Positions 26,065 through 36,888 of a stretch of DNA of 64,000 bases are shown piece by piece. The translations under genes and the position numbers were made by a program. Where the stretch lies: contig NZ_NFOE01000091.1 in the NCBI RefSeq assembly GCF_002179635.1, positions 16,606 to 80,605 of the forward strand. Direction: 5' to 3'. The stretch's first letter is position 1. Each line of letters begins with the position of its first letter. The notes beneath the pieces are model-generated. The model was given only the letters and a program-made list of their open reading frames with translations, was not told the DNA's origin and did no database searches. This DNA comes from Campylobacter jejuni (GTDB lineage: Bacteria; Campylobacterota; Campylobacteria; Campylobacterales; Campylobacteraceae).

Positions 26065-26928
26065 ATGACTTTTAAACAAATAAAATATTTTCAAGCCTTG
26101 TGTAGAAATTTAAATTTAAGAGCTTGTGCTAAAGAATTAAATATAACTCAATCTGCTTTGTCTTTAGCTATATTTGAACTTGAAAAAAGTTTAAACACCA
26201 AGCTTTTTGATAGAAATGCTAAATTTTTAAGCTTAAATGAAAAAGGAAAGGTTTTTTTAAAACAAATTACACCTTTGATTTTAGAATTTGAACGCATAGA
26301 AAAAGCAATGCAAGATGATCAAAGCTATGAAATAAGTATGAAAGTGAGTCAAAATGTAGGTACTTATTTACTAGGATCTTTTTTAGATCAAAAGGAAGAA
26401 AATATCAAACTAAATTTGTCCTTGGATAATAGCCAAAATATCATCAAAGATATTTTAGATAAAGAAATAGATATAGGTTTGATTGAAGGAATTTGTAAAG
26501 ATAAGGATATAAAAAAGGTTAAAATTTGTGATGATGAGCTTATTGTGGTGAGTAAAAATGACTTCAAAAAAGAATTTTTCATAGATGAGTTAAAGGATTT
26601 TAAATGGCTAAGTCGTGAGCAAGGTTCTGGCGCAAAAGAAGTATTTTTAAATGCTTTGCCTAAAGATATAAAGCTTAATTTAGCTTATGAGTTAAACTCA
26701 ACTGCTATGATAAAAGAGTTAGTTAAAAAAGGTAATTTTTTAGCGGTTTTACCTAAATTTAGCGTTAAAGAAGAGCTTGAAGCTAAAAGCTTATTTGAAG
26801 TAAGATTAAAAAATTTTAAAATTTCAAGAGAGCTTTGCTTGATTTATCATAAAAATAAAGAGCCAAGCGAGAAATTTATAAATTTATGTGAGTTTTTAAA
26901 GCTTTGCATTCAAAAAGATTTAGCTTAA
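26065..26928 (+). CDS. LysR-type transcriptional regulator, partner of yeiH
   Basis: 287 residues from ATG 26065, behind AAAAGAG; a GTG two codons earlier lies within that site. N-terminal winged helix: [43 protein letters not shown]. The effector domain follows from ~90. It is transcribed away from yeiH, so autoregulation and control of yeiH are likely. The 3' end overlaps the end of convergent murD by 9 bases, with no terminator between. Confidence 0.9.
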   Translation: MTFKQIKYFQALCRNLNLRACAKELNITQSALSLAIFELEKSLNTKLFDRNAKFLSLNEKGKVFLKQITPLILEFERIEKAMQDDQSYEISMKVSQNVGTYLLGSFLDQKEENIKLNLSLDNSQNIIKDILDKEIDIGLIEGICKDKDIKKVKICDDELIVVSKNDFKKEFFIDELKDFKWLSREQGSGAKEVFLNALPKDIKLNLAYELNSTAMIKELVKKGNFLAVLPKFSVKEELEAKSLFEVRLKNFKISRELCLIYHKNKEPSEKFINLCEFLKLCIQKDLA

Positions 26929-28119
26929 TTCTTGAACACATTTTTTAAAAAGCTCTCCTCTTTCTTCGTAAGATTTAAACTGATCTAAGCTTGCACAAGC
27001 AGGACTTAATAGAGCTACTTCATCATTAGTTAAGTTTTGATTGATTTTTTCTACTGCTTTAGGTAAAAACTCGCAAAAATGTGCTTTTAAATTAGCATTT
27101 TTAGCATATTCAAGCATTTTATTAGTGCTTTTTCCTATGGCATAAAGCTCTATATCAAGCTCTTTCATAAAAGCAAACAAAGCACTTAAATCCACTCCCT
27201 TATCATCGCCACCTATGATAAGATGAATTTTTTTATCCTTATAGCGTTTAAGAGCAGCTAAACTAGCATCCAAATTAGTTGCTTTAGTATCATTTACCCA
27301 AAGTCTATTTTTATGATCAAATATTTCTTCAAGTTTATTTTTTTCTATTTTAAACTCATTTAAAAGCTCATAAGAGCAACGATCTAGTATGATTTTTTCT
27401 ATACTTAAGGCAATAAGTGCATCAAGCAAAAATGGGGTTTTGAAATGAATTTTTTCTAAATCAATTTGCATTTTTTTAGCTAAATCTTGCTCATCTTCAT
27501 AGCTTATAACATAAGCATGGGTTGGATAAGCCTCATACTTTTTAGGTAAAATTACCACATCATTTTCATTCATTCTTTTAAGCACACTAAGCTTTGTTTG
27601 CTCATAATTTTCAAAGCTTTTATGCCAAGAAAGATGATCAGGTGTGATAGGTAAAAGCGCATAAATTTCAGGTTTAGCTATTTTGGTGTAAAAAAGCGAA
27701 AAAGATGAACTTTCTAAAATCCATAATTTAGCATTAGCGTCCATTTGTGCTAAAGGAGTTCCTATGTTTGCTCCCATTTGTGCATTGATGTGTTTTAAAA
27801 GATGATGTGTCATTTGAGTGGTAGTGGTTTTGCCATTTGTTCCGCTTATCCAAACACTTTTTGGCATACCATCATAAAAAAAATCATACTCACTGCTTAA
27901 ATTTCTTGCTTGCTGTATGAGAGAATGATTATTTGGAAAGCCAGGACTTGGAATTTCTAAGTCACTTTTTAAAGGATCAAATTCACAAGGTGGTAAAAGT
28001 GTATTGTTAAATTCATCTTTACTTATACTTGTAAAATGATCATCATAAATATCGCAATTTCCAAAACGCTGTGCAAAAGCTTTAGTTGTTTTTCCGTATC
28101 CAAAAAGTGAAATTTTCAT
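26920..28119 (-). CDS. murD: UDP-N-acetylmuramoylalanine-D-glutamate ligase
   Basis: Cytoplasmic peptidoglycan enzyme adding D-glutamate to UDP-MurNAc-Ala. 399 residues; ATP loop [11 protein letters not shown] near residues 94-104, the Mur-ligase [11 protein letters not shown] motif, and NDTKATN plus [19 protein letters not shown] in the C-terminal domain. Its ATG overlaps the mraY stop by one base (TAATG), so the two are coupled. Confidence 0.95.
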   Translation of the reverse strand: MKISLFGYGKTTKAFAQRFGNCDIYDDHFTSISKDEFNNTLLPPCEFDPLKSDLEIPSPGFPNNHSLIQQARNLSSEYDFFYDGMPKSVWISGTNGKTTTTQMTHHLLKHINAQMGANIGTPLAQMDANAKLWILESSSFSLFYTKIAKPEIYALLPITPDHLSWHKSFENYEQTKLSVLKRMNENDVVILPKKYEAYPTHAYVISYEDEQDLAKKMQIDLEKIHFKTPFLLDALIALSIEKIILDRCSYELLNEFKIEKNKLEEIFDHKNRLWVNDTKATNLDASLAALKRYKDKKIHLIIGGDDKGVDLSALFAFMKELDIELYAIGKSTNKMLEYAKNANLKAHFCEFLPKAVEKINQNLTNDEVALLSPACASLDQFKSYEERGELFKKCVQELS

Positions 28120-29177
28120 TATCTTAACTTTATACTAATTAATGCAATGATATTTGCAAGTAAGGCTATCATCCAAAAACGCACGATGATTTTGTTTTCC
28201 ACCCAACCTATTTTTTCAAAATGATGATGAATAGGTGCCATTTTAAATACTCTTTTGTTGAAGATTTTAAAACTTCCTACTTGTAAAATCACTGAAACAG
28301 TTTCTAAAACAAATACAAAACCTATCAGTAAAAGTAAAATTTCATTTTTACTTACTATGCCAAGATAGCCTAAAAACGCCCCTATGCTTAAACTCCCACT
28401 ATCTCCCATAAAAACTTGTGCAGGATAGCAGTTATACCACAAAAATCCCATAAGCGCACCAACTAAAGCTGAGCTTAGCACCACAAGTTCTCCTAGACCT
28501 TGAATTTTAGGTAAAAATAAATAAGAACTATAAATAGCATTTCCACTTAAATATAAAAAAGCACCAAGGCTTAAAAGAGAAAATATAGAAGGCACGGTTG
28601 CAAGCCCATCAAGCCCATCAGTTAAATTCACAGCATTAGAGCTTGATACAATAACTAAAATCCATAAAAACAGCATAAACATACCACCATCAAAAATAGC
28701 GTGTTTATAAAAAGGTAAATAAAATTCAGTATTTATATCAAATAAATATAATAATCCAACACAGATAAAAGCAGCACTAAATTGTCCTAGAAGTTTCATT
28801 TTTGGGCTTAGTCCTGCGTGATTGTCTTTTTTTAAAATCTTACCCAAATCATCGACTAAGCCTATAGTACAAAATAACATCAAACACAATAATCCAACGA
28901 TTACAAAACTATTATTTAAATCAGCGCTTAAAACACTTGCTATGATAGTAGCAAAGATAAAAACAAGCCCGCCCATAGTAGGGGTATGAGATTTGGCTTG
29001 GTGTGATTGTGGAGCGTATTCATAAATAGGTTGATTTGCTTTTTTATTTTGAGCCCATTTGATAAATTTTGGCATTAAATATAAACTCAAAAATAAAGCG
29101 ATAAAAAATGCAAAACCAGCACGCACGCTAATATAAGAAAAAAACATATAATTTGTATATTCTGTAAGATAAAGCAA
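28119..29177 (-). CDS. mraY: Phospho-N-acetylmuramoyl-pentapeptide transferase
   Basis: Integral membrane enzyme making lipid I. About ten helices and the family motifs [40 protein letters not shown] and APIHHHFE. I choose the TTG start at 29177 ([13 protein letters not shown]), giving 352 residues and an N-terminus that aligns with C. jejuni MraY; AAGG lies upstream. The open frame continues to 29300, but that would overlap the divergent gpmI start. Confidence 0.93.
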   Translation of the reverse strand: MLYLTEYTNYMFFSYISVRAGFAFFIALFLSLYLMPKFIKWAQNKKANQPIYEYAPQSHQAKSHTPTMGGLVFIFATIIASVLSADLNNSFVIVGLLCLMLFCTIGLVDDLGKILKKDNHAGLSPKMKLLGQFSAAFICVGLLYLFDINTEFYLPFYKHAIFDGGMFMLFLWILVIVSSSNAVNLTDGLDGLATVPSIFSLLSLGAFLYLSGNAIYSSYLFLPKIQGLGELVVLSSALVGALMGFLWYNCYPAQVFMGDSGSLSIGAFLGYLGIVSKNEILLLLIGFVFVLETVSVILQVGSFKIFNKRVFKMAPIHHHFEKIGWVENKIIVRFWMIALLANIIALISIKLR

Positions 29178-29255
29178 AATTTTAACCTTGTATTTGTTTT
29201 TTAAAAGCATAATTTTAGTAAAATCACATAAATAAATTATAAAAAAGAGTAAAAA

Positions 29256-30734
29256 ATGAGTCAAAAATGTATTTTGATAATCACAGATGGTATAGGACAT
29301 AATACAAATTCAAACTATAATGCTTTTTTTCATGCTAAAAAGCCAACTTATGATAAGCTTTTTGAAAATACCCCTAATGTTTTGATAAAAACAAGTGGCT
29401 TGGCAGTTGGCCTACCTGAAGGTCAAATGGGTAATAGCGAAGTAGGGCATATGTGTATAGGTAGTGGACGCATAATCTATCAAAATTTAGTCAAGATAAA
29501 TAAAGCCATAGAAAATGACACTTTAAAAGATAATAAGGCTTTAAAAGATTTATTGCAAAAATGTAAAAGAGTGCATATTATAGGGCTTTATAGTGATGGT
29601 GGGGTGCATTCTATGCATACACATTTTAATGCACTTTTAAAAATTTGTAAGCAAGAAAATAAAGAAGTTTTTGCGCATGCAATTAGCGATGGTAGGGATT
29701 GTCCCCCAAATTCAGGTTTGGAATTTATAAAATCTTTACAGGAATTTTGTGAAAAAGAAAGGATTAATTTTGCTTCTTTATCGGGAAGATTTTATGCTAT
29801 GGATAGAGATAAGCGCTATGATAGGGTTAAATCTTATTATGATGCTTTATTTACTAAGGCACCAAAGTGTGATGATTTTGCACAATTTATACAAAAAAGC
29901 TATGATGAAAATATCACAGATGAGTTTTTAAGCCCAGTTATTAGTCAAAACTTTGATGGAATTAAGGCTGAAGATGGTGTGATTTTTATCAATTTTAGAA
30001 ATGATAGAATGCGTCAATTAGTTGCTTCTTTAACCCAAGAAAGCTTTAATGAATTTCCAAAAGAGGTGCTTGTAAAAAATGCCATTACTATGAGTTTGTA
30101 TGATGAAAGTTTTAAACTGCCTGTGATGTTTGAAAAAGAAGAATTAAATAATACTTTAGCTTCTGTGATAGCTAATGCAAATTTAAGCCAACTTCACACA
30201 GCTGAGACAGAAAAATACGCTCATGTAACTTTTTTCTTTAATGGGGGAAAAGAAGAATTAGAATGCAATGAAACAAGAGTTTTAATCCCAAGTCCTAAGG
30301 TAAAAACATACGATGAAAAACCTCAAATGAGTGCTAAAGAAGTCACAGATGAGGTACTTAAGGGTATAGAAAATGGTATGGATTTTATCGTAGTCAATTT
30401 TGCAAATGGTGATATGGTAGGACATACGGGTGATTTTAATGCTGCAATTAGTGCGGTTGAATGTGTGGATGAGTGTTTAGGTAGGGTTATTGCCAAAGCA
30501 AGAGAGTATGATTATGCTTTTATTATTACTTCAGATCATGGAAACTGTGAAGCGATGAGGGATGAAAATGAAAATATGCTCACTAATCACACAACCTTTG
30601 ATGTTTTTGCTTTTGTAGAAGCTAAAGGAGTAGATAAACTCAAAGAGGGTATGGGGCTTAGTAATATAGCACCAAGCGTGCTTAAAATTTTAAACTTGTC
30701 TATTCCAAAAGAAATGGGTGAGGCTTTATTTTAA
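29256..30734 (+). CDS. gpmI: 2,3-bisphosphoglycerate-independent phosphoglycerate mutase
   Basis: Interconverts 3- and 2-phosphoglycerate in gluconeogenesis with a Mn-dependent, alkaline-phosphatase-like mechanism. 492 residues. The catalytic Ser is in [10 protein letters not shown]; metal ligands are in ITDG near the N-terminus and in TSDHGNCE near the C-terminus. It is divergent from mraY and 14 bases upstream of fabG. Confidence 0.95.
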   Translation: MSQKCILIITDGIGHNTNSNYNAFFHAKKPTYDKLFENTPNVLIKTSGLAVGLPEGQMGNSEVGHMCIGSGRIIYQNLVKINKAIENDTLKDNKALKDLLQKCKRVHIIGLYSDGGVHSMHTHFNALLKICKQENKEVFAHAISDGRDCPPNSGLEFIKSLQEFCEKERINFASLSGRFYAMDRDKRYDRVKSYYDALFTKAPKCDDFAQFIQKSYDENITDEFLSPVISQNFDGIKAEDGVIFINFRNDRMRQLVASLTQESFNEFPKEVLVKNAITMSLYDESFKLPVMFEKEELNNTLASVIANANLSQLHTAETEKYAHVTFFFNGGKEELECNETRVLIPSPKVKTYDEKPQMSAKEVTDEVLKGIENGMDFIVVNFANGDMVGHTGDFNAAISAVECVDECLGRVIAKAREYDYAFIITSDHGNCEAMRDENENMLTNHTTFDVFAFVEAKGVDKLKEGMGLSNIAPSVLKILNLSIPKEMGEALF

Positions 30735-30748
30735 TTTAAAGGAGAACA

Positions 30749-31492
30749 ATGAAATTTAGTGGAAAAAATGTTTTGATAACAGGTGCAAGTAAAGGTATAG
30801 GTGCAGCAATAGCTAAAGAATTAGCAAGTTATGGTTTAAAAGTTTGGATTAATTATAGAAGCAAGCCTGAGCTTGCTGATGCGTTAAAAGAAGAGATAGA
30901 AAAAAGTGGTGGCACTGCAGCTGTGATTAAATTTGATGCAAGTGTTGAAGAAGAATTTACAAGCGCTATTGCAACCATAGTAGAAAGTGATGGTGAGCTT
31001 AATTATTTAGTCAATAATGCAGGCATTACAAATGATAAATTAGCACTTAGAATGAGTATGGATGATTTTTCTTCAGTGATTAATGCTAATTTAAATTCAA
31101 GCTTTTTAGGTTGTAGAGAGGCATTAAAAACTATGAGTAAAAAGCGTTTTGGTGCGGTTGTAAATATCGCTTCTATAGTTGGAGAAATGGGAAATGCAGG
31201 CCAAACTAATTATAGTGCTAGTAAAGGCGGTATGATAGCATTAACAAAATCTTTTGCTAAAGAAGGCGCAGCAAGAAATATAAGATATAACTGCATTACC
31301 CCAGGTTTTATAAAAAGTGATATGACCGAAGTTTTAAGTGATGAAATAAAACAAAATTATATTAATAATATCCCTTTAAAGCGTTTTGCGGATGCAAGTG
31401 AAGTAGCTCAAGCTGTGGCATTTTTATTAAGCGATCATTCTTCTTATATCACAGGAGAAATTTTAAAAGTCAATGGTGGGCTTTATATGTAA
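30749..31492 (+). CDS. fabG: 3-oxoacyl-[acyl-carrier-protein] reductase
   Basis: NADPH-dependent SDR of fatty-acid elongation. 247 residues; cofactor motif TGASKGIG (~11-18), NNAGIT, catalytic Ser near 141 and YSASK (Tyr154/Lys158 region), and an IPLKRFADASEVA block typical of FabG. An AAAGGAG site precedes the ATG. It is followed by a hairpin shared with acpS, another gene of acyl-carrier metabolism. Confidence 0.95.
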   Translation: MKFSGKNVLITGASKGIGAAIAKELASYGLKVWINYRSKPELADALKEEIEKSGGTAAVIKFDASVEEEFTSAIATIVESDGELNYLVNNAGITNDKLALRMSMDDFSSVINANLNSSFLGCREALKTMSKKRFGAVVNIASIVGEMGNAGQTNYSASKGGMIALTKSFAKEGAARNIRYNCITPGFIKSDMTEVLSDEIKQNYINNIPLKRFADASEVAQAVAFLLSDHSSYITGEILKVNGGLYM

Positions 31493-31513
31493 AGCAAGGT
31501 TTTAACCTTGCTT
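31492..31513. terminator. Bidirectional terminator between fabG and acpS
   Basis: AAGCAAGG / CCTTGCTT arms with a TTTTAA centre, just after the fabG stop and overlapping the acpS end; T-rich sequence follows. Confidence 0.75.
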
Positions 31514-31858
31514 AGTTTCTATAGCCACTACTGCTATAGCAAAACCCCCATCATGCGCTACGCTTACACTTGCTGATTTTATATTAAATTCTTGCATAAC
31601 TTTTTGAGAAAAACTAATATGTGGAGCATTTTTATTATCTTTAGAGATGATGATGTCAAAAAAAGAACATTCTTTAGAAATTCCAACCCCTAAAGCCTTA
31701 GAAGTAGCTTCTTTAATAGCCCAAAATCCTGCTAGAGTGTTGGTATTTTTTATATAGCTTTGCTCTTGCTTGGATAAAAATTTATCCAAGAAAAGCGTTT
31801 TATGTCTTTCATAAATTTTTTCTATGCGAGAGCATACGACTATGTCACAGCCTATCAT
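31502..31858 (-). CDS. acpS: Holo-[acyl-carrier-protein] synthase
   Basis: Transfers phosphopantetheine from CoA to AcpP. 118 residues; [14 protein letters not shown] contains the Mg-binding Asp, and [13 protein letters not shown] is the second signature. Its ATG shares one base with the fliL stop (TAATG). The fliL-acpS pair is also found in C. jejuni. Confidence 0.93.
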   Translation of the reverse strand: MIGCDIVVCSRIEKIYERHKTLFLDKFLSKQEQSYIKNTNTLAGFWAIKEATSKALGVGISKECSFFDIIISKDNKNAPHISFSQKVMQEFNIKSASVSVAHDGGFAIAVVAIETKQG

Positions 31859-32403
31859 TAAGATACTACAAAGTCAGTAAAATAAATATTTTTGATAAAA
31901 CCATCAGTTAAAACCTCATTGATTTTACCGGTTAATTCATCTTTTAATCTTTCTTTGCCTTTTGTGGTGCTTACTTCTTCAAAGGTTTTTGAAGTTAAAG
32001 TTCTAATGATAATATCTCTAATAATAGCAACTTTTTTATCAAGCTCAGGAGTTAGAGTTTCAACATTTTGTTCAAGTTGAATGGTGCATTTTACATATCT
32101 TGATCCACCATCACTTAATAAATTTAGTGTAAAAGGTGCTAAAGGATACATCACGCCAATATTTGCATAATCACTCCCTCTGGCTGCTACTGCATTTGTT
32201 TTTTTAGGAGTTTGCGCAACTTGTGCACTTTCTTCGGCTTGTGGAGCAGGATTTTCTTCAGAACCACCGCTAAACATTAAATAAGCAATCGCTCCTACAA
32301 TTACAAGCAAAAATACAAATAAAAATACAACGATAATAATTACTAAAGTATTGCCACCTTTTTTCTTTGATTCGCCTTGTTCATCCATCATATCATCAGC
32401 CAT
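31858..32403 (-). CDS. fliL: Flagellar basal-body-associated protein FliL
   Basis: Single-pass inner-membrane protein next to the stator units. 181 residues: a short cytoplasmic N-terminus, one helix (~18-43, [19 protein letters not shown]), an Ala/Gln-rich linker, then the periplasmic FliL domain ([34 protein letters not shown]). It begins at an ATG behind AAGGAAAA. Confidence 0.93.
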   Translation of the reverse strand: MADDMMDEQGESKKKGGNTLVIIIVVFLFVFLLVIVGAIAYLMFSGGSEENPAPQAEESAQVAQTPKKTNAVAARGSDYANIGVMYPLAPFTLNLLSDGGSRYVKCTIQLEQNVETLTPELDKKVAIIRDIIIRTLTSKTFEEVSTTKGKERLKDELTGKINEVLTDGFIKNIYFTDFVVS

Positions 32404-32469
32404 ATTTTTCCTTTTATAAAATTTTAAAGTGTTATTGTATCAAAAATTACAATTTTTTTAAAATGATGA

Positions 32470-33108
32470 TTATTTAATCTTTTGTAAATGTCTATAAACA
32501 CTAGGTTCTGAAATACTCAAAAGCTCAGCAACCTTAGGAATAACACCCTTTACATTAAACACGCCTTTTTCGTATAAACTAGCTATCATTTTTTGCTTTT
32601 CTTTTGGTTTTAAGCTTTTGCTTTTAAAACTTTCTATATCCATTCCTGTAATATCTTCAACGATTTCTTCTAAATCAAGTTTTATATATTCTTTGTTTTC
32701 TTGCTCAGGACTTTCATAAGAATTATCATAAATATTTCCAAGATTTAAAATTTCATCAGAGATTTTTTTAAACGCTGAAGTATCATGATTAATACAAAGC
32801 AAACCCTCAAGTTTTTCATCTTTTTTAATAAAAAATGTAGATCCAGACATTACCTGTGAGCTTTTAGCTGAGGTTTTATAATGTGTTATATAATCACGCT
32901 CTAAATAGATTTTATTTCTAATCATTTCAATAGCAAAACCAGTTAGAGGCGAATTTATAGTTCTTTTGCTAATATGATTATTAGCAATTTCTGCTATATT
33001 AGCTCCATCTTCACTTACATCGTGCAAGACTATTTCATAATTTCTTCCTAAGGCTTCTGCAAGAAATTTAACTAATTTAATATAATAAGTTCTTGTTTCC
33101 TTATCCAT
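32470..33108 (-). CDS. YheO/DauR-type transcriptional regulator, katA-side copy
   Basis: 212 residues. The N-terminal PAS-like YheO domain (~5-120) carries ISKRTINSPLTGFA and GLLCINHD; the C-terminal HTH reads GVIPKVAELLSISEPSVYRHLQKIK. Family members such as DauR sense amino-acid-related ligands. It is divergent from katA, as the equivalent C. jejuni gene is, and is a paralogue of the regulator at 38224. The 245-base region in front contains inverted repeats that could be its operator. Confidence 0.87.
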   Translation of the reverse strand: MDKETRTYYIKLVKFLAEALGRNYEIVLHDVSEDGANIAEIANNHISKRTINSPLTGFAIEMIRNKIYLERDYITHYKTSAKSSQVMSGSTFFIKKDEKLEGLLCINHDTSAFKKISDEILNLGNIYDNSYESPEQENKEYIKLDLEEIVEDITGMDIESFKSKSLKPKEKQKMIASLYEKGVFNVKGVIPKVAELLSISEPSVYRHLQKIK

Positions 33109-33154
33109 AAACTCTCCTTTTTTTATTAATTTTGTAGTAAAAATATTTAAAATT

Positions 33155-33170
33155 AAGAATGCTTATTCTT
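33155..33170. promoter_or_regulatory. Inverted repeat in the regulator-katA divergent region
   Basis: AAGAAT-GCTT-ATTCTT, 6-base arms with a 4-base centre, about 47 bases upstream of the YheO-type regulator start. A candidate operator; nothing confirms the binding protein. Confidence 0.35.
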
Positions 33171-33307
33171 ATTTTTTAACAATTTTAATACAAAATAAAA
33201 ATAATTATGCTTAAAAAAAGATTATTTTTTTAAAAATAAGAATTTTATAATCATTTTTTAAATAATGATAATTTTTATCGTTTAATTTTATTTTAATAAT
33301 ATAGCGA

Positions 33308-33313
33308 TATAAT
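33308..33313 (+). promoter_or_regulatory. -10 box of katA
   Basis: TATAAT in AGCGATATAATTT, 40 bases before the katA ATG. Confidence 0.65.
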
Positions 33314-33318
33314 TTATC

Positions 33319-33339
33319 AAATAATAAAAATTATTATTT
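33319..33339. promoter_or_regulatory. Inverted repeat at the katA start site, possible PerR/Fur box
   Basis: AAATAATAA-AAA-TTATTATTT, two perfect 9-base arms around three bases, placed 5 bases after the -10 and so over the expected transcription start. The C. jejuni katA gene is PerR-controlled and PerR boxes are AT palindromes of about this size. Confidence 0.55.
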
Positions 33340-33353
33340 AAAAAGGAGAGACA

Positions 33354-34778
33354 ATGAAAAAACTAACAAATGATTTTGGAAATATCATAGCTGATAATCA
33401 AAATTCGCTAAGCGCAGGTGCTAAAGGTCCGCTTTTAATGCAAGATTATATTTTGCTTGAAAAACTTGCTCATCAAAATAGAGAAAGAATTCCAGAAAGA
33501 ACAGTACATGCAAAAGGAAGTGGTGCTTATGGGGAGCTTAGGATCACAAAAGATATTTCTCAATACACTAAAGCAAAAGTTTTACAGCTTGGAGAAAACA
33601 CACCTTTATTTATAAGATTTTCAACTGTTGCAGGTGAAGCAGGTGCAGCTGATGCAGAAAGAGATGTGAGAGGTTTTGCTATTAAATTTTATACTAAAGA
33701 AGGAAATTGGGATTTAGTAGGTAATAATACTCCGACATTTTTTATAAGAGATGCATATAAATTTCCTGATTTTATTCATACTCAAAAAAGAGATCCAAGA
33801 ACTCATCTAAGAAGTAATAATGCTGCGTGGGATTTTTGGAGCCTTTGTCCTGAAAGCTTACACCAAGTTACTATTTTAATGAGTGATAGAGGAATTCCTG
33901 CAAGCTATCGTCATATGCATGGTTTTGGAAGCCATACTTATAGTTTGATTAATGATAAAAATGAAAGATTTTGGGTGAAATTTCATTTTAAAACCAAGCA
34001 AGGTATTAAAAATTTAACTAATGAAGAAGCGGCAAATTTAATAGCAAATGATAGAGAAAGTCATCAAAGAGATTTATACGAAGCTATTGAAAAAGGAGAT
34101 TTTCCAAAATGGACTTTCCAAATTCAAGTTTTAAAAGAAGATGAGGTAGAAAAACTAGGTTTTAATCCTTTTGATTTAACTAAAGTTTGGCCACATAGTA
34201 TTGTGCCTTTAATTGAAGTAGGTGAATTAGTACTTAATAAAAATGTGCAAAACTATTTTAATGAAGTAGAACAAGCTGCATTTAGTCCAAGCAATATCGT
34301 TCCTGGTATTGGTTTTAGTCCTGATAAAATGCTGCAAGCTAGAATTTTTTCTTATCCTGACGCACATAGATACCGCATAGGAACAAATTATCATTTATTA
34401 CCAGTTAATCGTGCAAAAAGCGAAGTAAATACTTATAATGTAGCAGGAGCTATGAATTTTGATACCTATAAAAATGGCCTTGCTTATTATGAGCCAAATA
34501 GTTATGATGATAGTCCAAAAGAAGATAAAAGCTATCTTGAGCCTGACTTAGCACTTGAAGGTAATGCACAAAGATATGCTCCACTTGATGATGATTTTTA
34601 CACCCAACCAAGAGCTTTATTTAATATAATGAATCAAGATCAAAAAGAGCAGTTATTTAAAAACATAGCAGCTTCTATGAATGGGGTTGAAGAAAAAATC
34701 ATTGCTAGAGCATTAAGTCATTTTGAAAAAATTTCAAGTGAATATGCAAATGGTGTTAAAAAAGCTTTAAAAATGTAA
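33354..34778 (+). CDS. katA: Catalase
   Basis: Small-subunit haem catalase detoxifying hydrogen peroxide. 474 residues. The active-site His lies in [12 protein letters not shown], with [20 protein letters not shown] and the haem-ligand Tyr in [12 protein letters not shown]. The AAAAGGAGAG site 6 bases upstream is strong. An ankyrin-repeat gene follows after a hairpin, as in C. jejuni, where that protein helps load haem into KatA. Confidence 0.96.
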   Translation: MKKLTNDFGNIIADNQNSLSAGAKGPLLMQDYILLEKLAHQNRERIPERTVHAKGSGAYGELRITKDISQYTKAKVLQLGENTPLFIRFSTVAGEAGAADAERDVRGFAIKFYTKEGNWDLVGNNTPTFFIRDAYKFPDFIHTQKRDPRTHLRSNNAAWDFWSLCPESLHQVTILMSDRGIPASYRHMHGFGSHTYSLINDKNERFWVKFHFKTKQGIKNLTNEEAANLIANDRESHQRDLYEAIEKGDFPKWTFQIQVLKEDEVEKLGFNPFDLTKVWPHSIVPLIEVGELVLNKNVQNYFNEVEQAAFSPSNIVPGIGFSPDKMLQARIFSYPDAHRYRIGTNYHLLPVNRAKSEVNTYNVAGAMNFDTYKNGLAYYEPNSYDDSPKEDKSYLEPDLALEGNAQRYAPLDDDFYTQPRALFNIMNQDQKEQLFKNIAASMNGVEEKIIARALSHFEKISSEYANGVKKALKM

Positions 34779-34785
34779 TTTTTAC

Positions 34786-34806
34786 TTGCCACTTTAAAAG
34801 TGGCAA
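34786..34806. repeat. Hairpin between katA and the ankyrin gene
   Basis: TTGCCACTTT / AAAGTGGCAA arms around one base (10-base arms). It is not followed by a T run on the plus strand, so it may be a partial terminator or an mRNA-stability element that lowers expression of the downstream gene relative to katA. Confidence 0.6.
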
Positions 34807-34829
34807 ACTAAAGATTATAAAGGAAAAAT

Positions 34830-35291
34830 ATGTTTAGCAATGAAGAAGAAAAAAGAATCCAAGAGCTTTGCACTATGGCTTTTGACTTTGCAAGAAAAAA
34901 TGATTTGCAAAATTTGAAGATTATGATAGAAGCAGGTTTGAGTGTGAATTTAAAAAATCATAAAGGTGATAGTCTTTTAATGCTTGCAAGTTATCATAAT
35001 GCTTATGAATGTGCTAAGTTTTTGCTAGAAAATAATGCTAGAGTAGATGAGAAAAACGATAGAGGACAAACTCCATTAGCAGGGGTGTGTTTTAAAGGGT
35101 ATTTGCCTATGTGTAAGCTTTTAGTAGAATATGGAGCAAATATTGATGAAAACAACGGTCTTGGTATGACGCCTTTTACTTTTGCACTAATGTTTGGACA
35201 TAGAGATATAGTAGAGTTTTTAACAAAGTATTCTAAAAAAAGTTTTCTTAAAAAAATGTGTTTTACAATACTGAAAATTTTTAAAAAATAG
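34830..35291 (+). CDS. Ankyrin-repeat protein, katA partner
   Basis: 153 residues with three to four ankyrin repeats (~20-130): NHKGDSLLMLASYHNAYECAKFLLE, NDRGQTPLAGVCFKGYLPMCKLLVE, NGLGMTPFTFALMFGHRDIVEFL. It has no signal peptide. The C. jejuni homologue next to katA (known to me as Cj1386) has been reported to take part in haem trafficking to catalase. A standard AAAGGAAAAAT site precedes the ATG. Confidence 0.88.
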   Translation: MFSNEEEKRIQELCTMAFDFARKNDLQNLKIMIEAGLSVNLKNHKGDSLLMLASYHNAYECAKFLLENNARVDEKNDRGQTPLAGVCFKGYLPMCKLLVEYGANIDENNGLGMTPFTFALMFGHRDIVEFLTKYSKKSFLKKMCFTILKIFKK

Positions 35292-35470
35292 TTAAAATTT
35301 ATAATACATTTAAACTTCTCATAATTATTTAAAATTATCAAAAGAAAACAATTTTTTTTTGATTAAATCTAAGTTTTTAGAATTTTTTATTATAAAGATA
35401 AAAAATTTAAGCTAGATTAAAACAAAACTAAATAAAATTATCCCGAACTTTTTTAATGAAAGGATAACAA

Positions 35471-36868
35471 ATGTCTAACAAAACAGAAAAATTATGGGGT
35501 GGGCGTTTTGATTTGCCTACAAACAAATTAGTTGAGGAATATACAGCATCATTGCCAGTTGAGCCAAGACTTGCTCCTTTTGATATACAAGGAAGTATAA
35601 TTCACTGTACCATGCTTGCAAAACAAGGCATTATAAAAGAGGATGAGGCAAAAACTATCATCAAGGGCTTAGAACAAGTTAGAGAAGAAATTCAAAATGG
35701 TACTTTTGTGTTTAATATAGCTGATGAGGATATTCATATGGCTGTAGAAAAAAGAATGACACAAATCGTAGGCCCAGTAGGTGGAAAACTTCACACCGCA
35801 AGAAGTAGAAATGACCAAACTACTCTTGATTCAAAAATTCATATGAGAGCCGTTATTAAAGAAGTATTAACTCAAATTACTACTTTGCAAGAAGAAATCA
35901 TCCATCAAGCTCAAAAAAATATCAAAGCTATTATGCCAGGTTATACACATTTACAAACGGGCCAGCCGGTGCTTTTTTCACATTGGATTATGGCGTATTT
36001 TTGGATGTTAAGTAGGGATTATTCTCGCTTTGAAGATTTATACAAAAGAATGAATGAGTGTCCTTTAGGAGCAGCTGCACTTGGTGGAACCACATTTAAT
36101 ATAGACAGACATTTTTGCGCCAAAGAACTAGGCTTTACTAAACCAACAGAAAATAGCATTGATAGTGTAAGTGATAGAGATCATATGGTTGAATTTACTG
36201 CTATTGCTGCAATGTGCTTTATGCACCTTAGTCGTTTTTGCGAAGAGCTTATACTTTTCTCAAGCCAAGATTTTAAATTTATAGAATTAAGTGATGATTT
36301 TTGTACAGGTTCAAGCATAATGCCTCAAAAGAAAAATCCTGATGTAGCTGAAAAAATGCGTGGTAAGACAGGTAGAATGTATGGTAATGTTATGGCAATG
36401 CTAACTATTATGAAAGGTATTCCATTAGCTTATAATACTGATATGAGTGAAGATAAGGCTCAAGTTTATGATTCTATGGATACTTTAATGGCAAGTTTAA
36501 AAATCATAACTCCTATGATAGAAAAAATGCAAGTAAATGCTAATAATACAAGAGCAGCAGCCGCAAAAGGATTTTCAAATGCCACAGATATGGCTGATTA
36601 TTTAGTAAGAAAAAATATACCATTTAGAGAAGCTCATAGTATAGTTGGTGGTGCTGTAAATTATTGTATTAAACATGGAAAAATGCTTGAAGAGCTTAGC
36701 ATGGAAGAATTCCATCAATTTAATGAAAATATCCAAGAAGATATTTATGAAGCGATTGCTTTAGAAACTTGTATAGATGCAAGACTTTCTTATGGTGGTA
36801 CAGGAACAAAAGTTGTATTAGAGCAAATTGAACATGCAAAAGAATTGTTAGATAAATGTAAAAAATAA
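35471..36868 (+). CDS. argH: Argininosuccinate lyase
   Basis: Last step of arginine synthesis: argininosuccinate to arginine plus fumarate. 465 residues, fumarase/aspartase superfamily; N-terminal EKLWGGRFDLPT, HTARSRNDQT, HLQTGQPV, and signature GSSIMPQKKNPD. A Dcu-type transporter follows 20 bases later on the same strand, so fumarate release or exchange may be linked to it. Confidence 0.95.
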   Translation: MSNKTEKLWGGRFDLPTNKLVEEYTASLPVEPRLAPFDIQGSIIHCTMLAKQGIIKEDEAKTIIKGLEQVREEIQNGTFVFNIADEDIHMAVEKRMTQIVGPVGGKLHTARSRNDQTTLDSKIHMRAVIKEVLTQITTLQEEIIHQAQKNIKAIMPGYTHLQTGQPVLFSHWIMAYFWMLSRDYSRFEDLYKRMNECPLGAAALGGTTFNIDRHFCAKELGFTKPTENSIDSVSDRDHMVEFTAIAAMCFMHLSRFCEELILFSSQDFKFIELSDDFCTGSSIMPQKKNPDVAEKMRGKTGRMYGNVMAMLTIMKGIPLAYNTDMSEDKAQVYDSMDTLMASLKIITPMIEKMQVNANNTRAAAAKGFSNATDMADYLVRKNIPFREAHSIVGGAVNYCIKHGKMLEELSMEEFHQFNENIQEDIYEAIALETCIDARLSYGGTGTKVVLEQIEHAKELLDKCKK

Positions 36869-36888
36869 ACAATAAGGGCGAAGATTAG

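Noticed and set aside
29178..29300. N-terminal extension of mraY
   Set aside because: It would overlap the divergent gpmI start, and the TTG at 29177 gives the standard MraY N-terminus.
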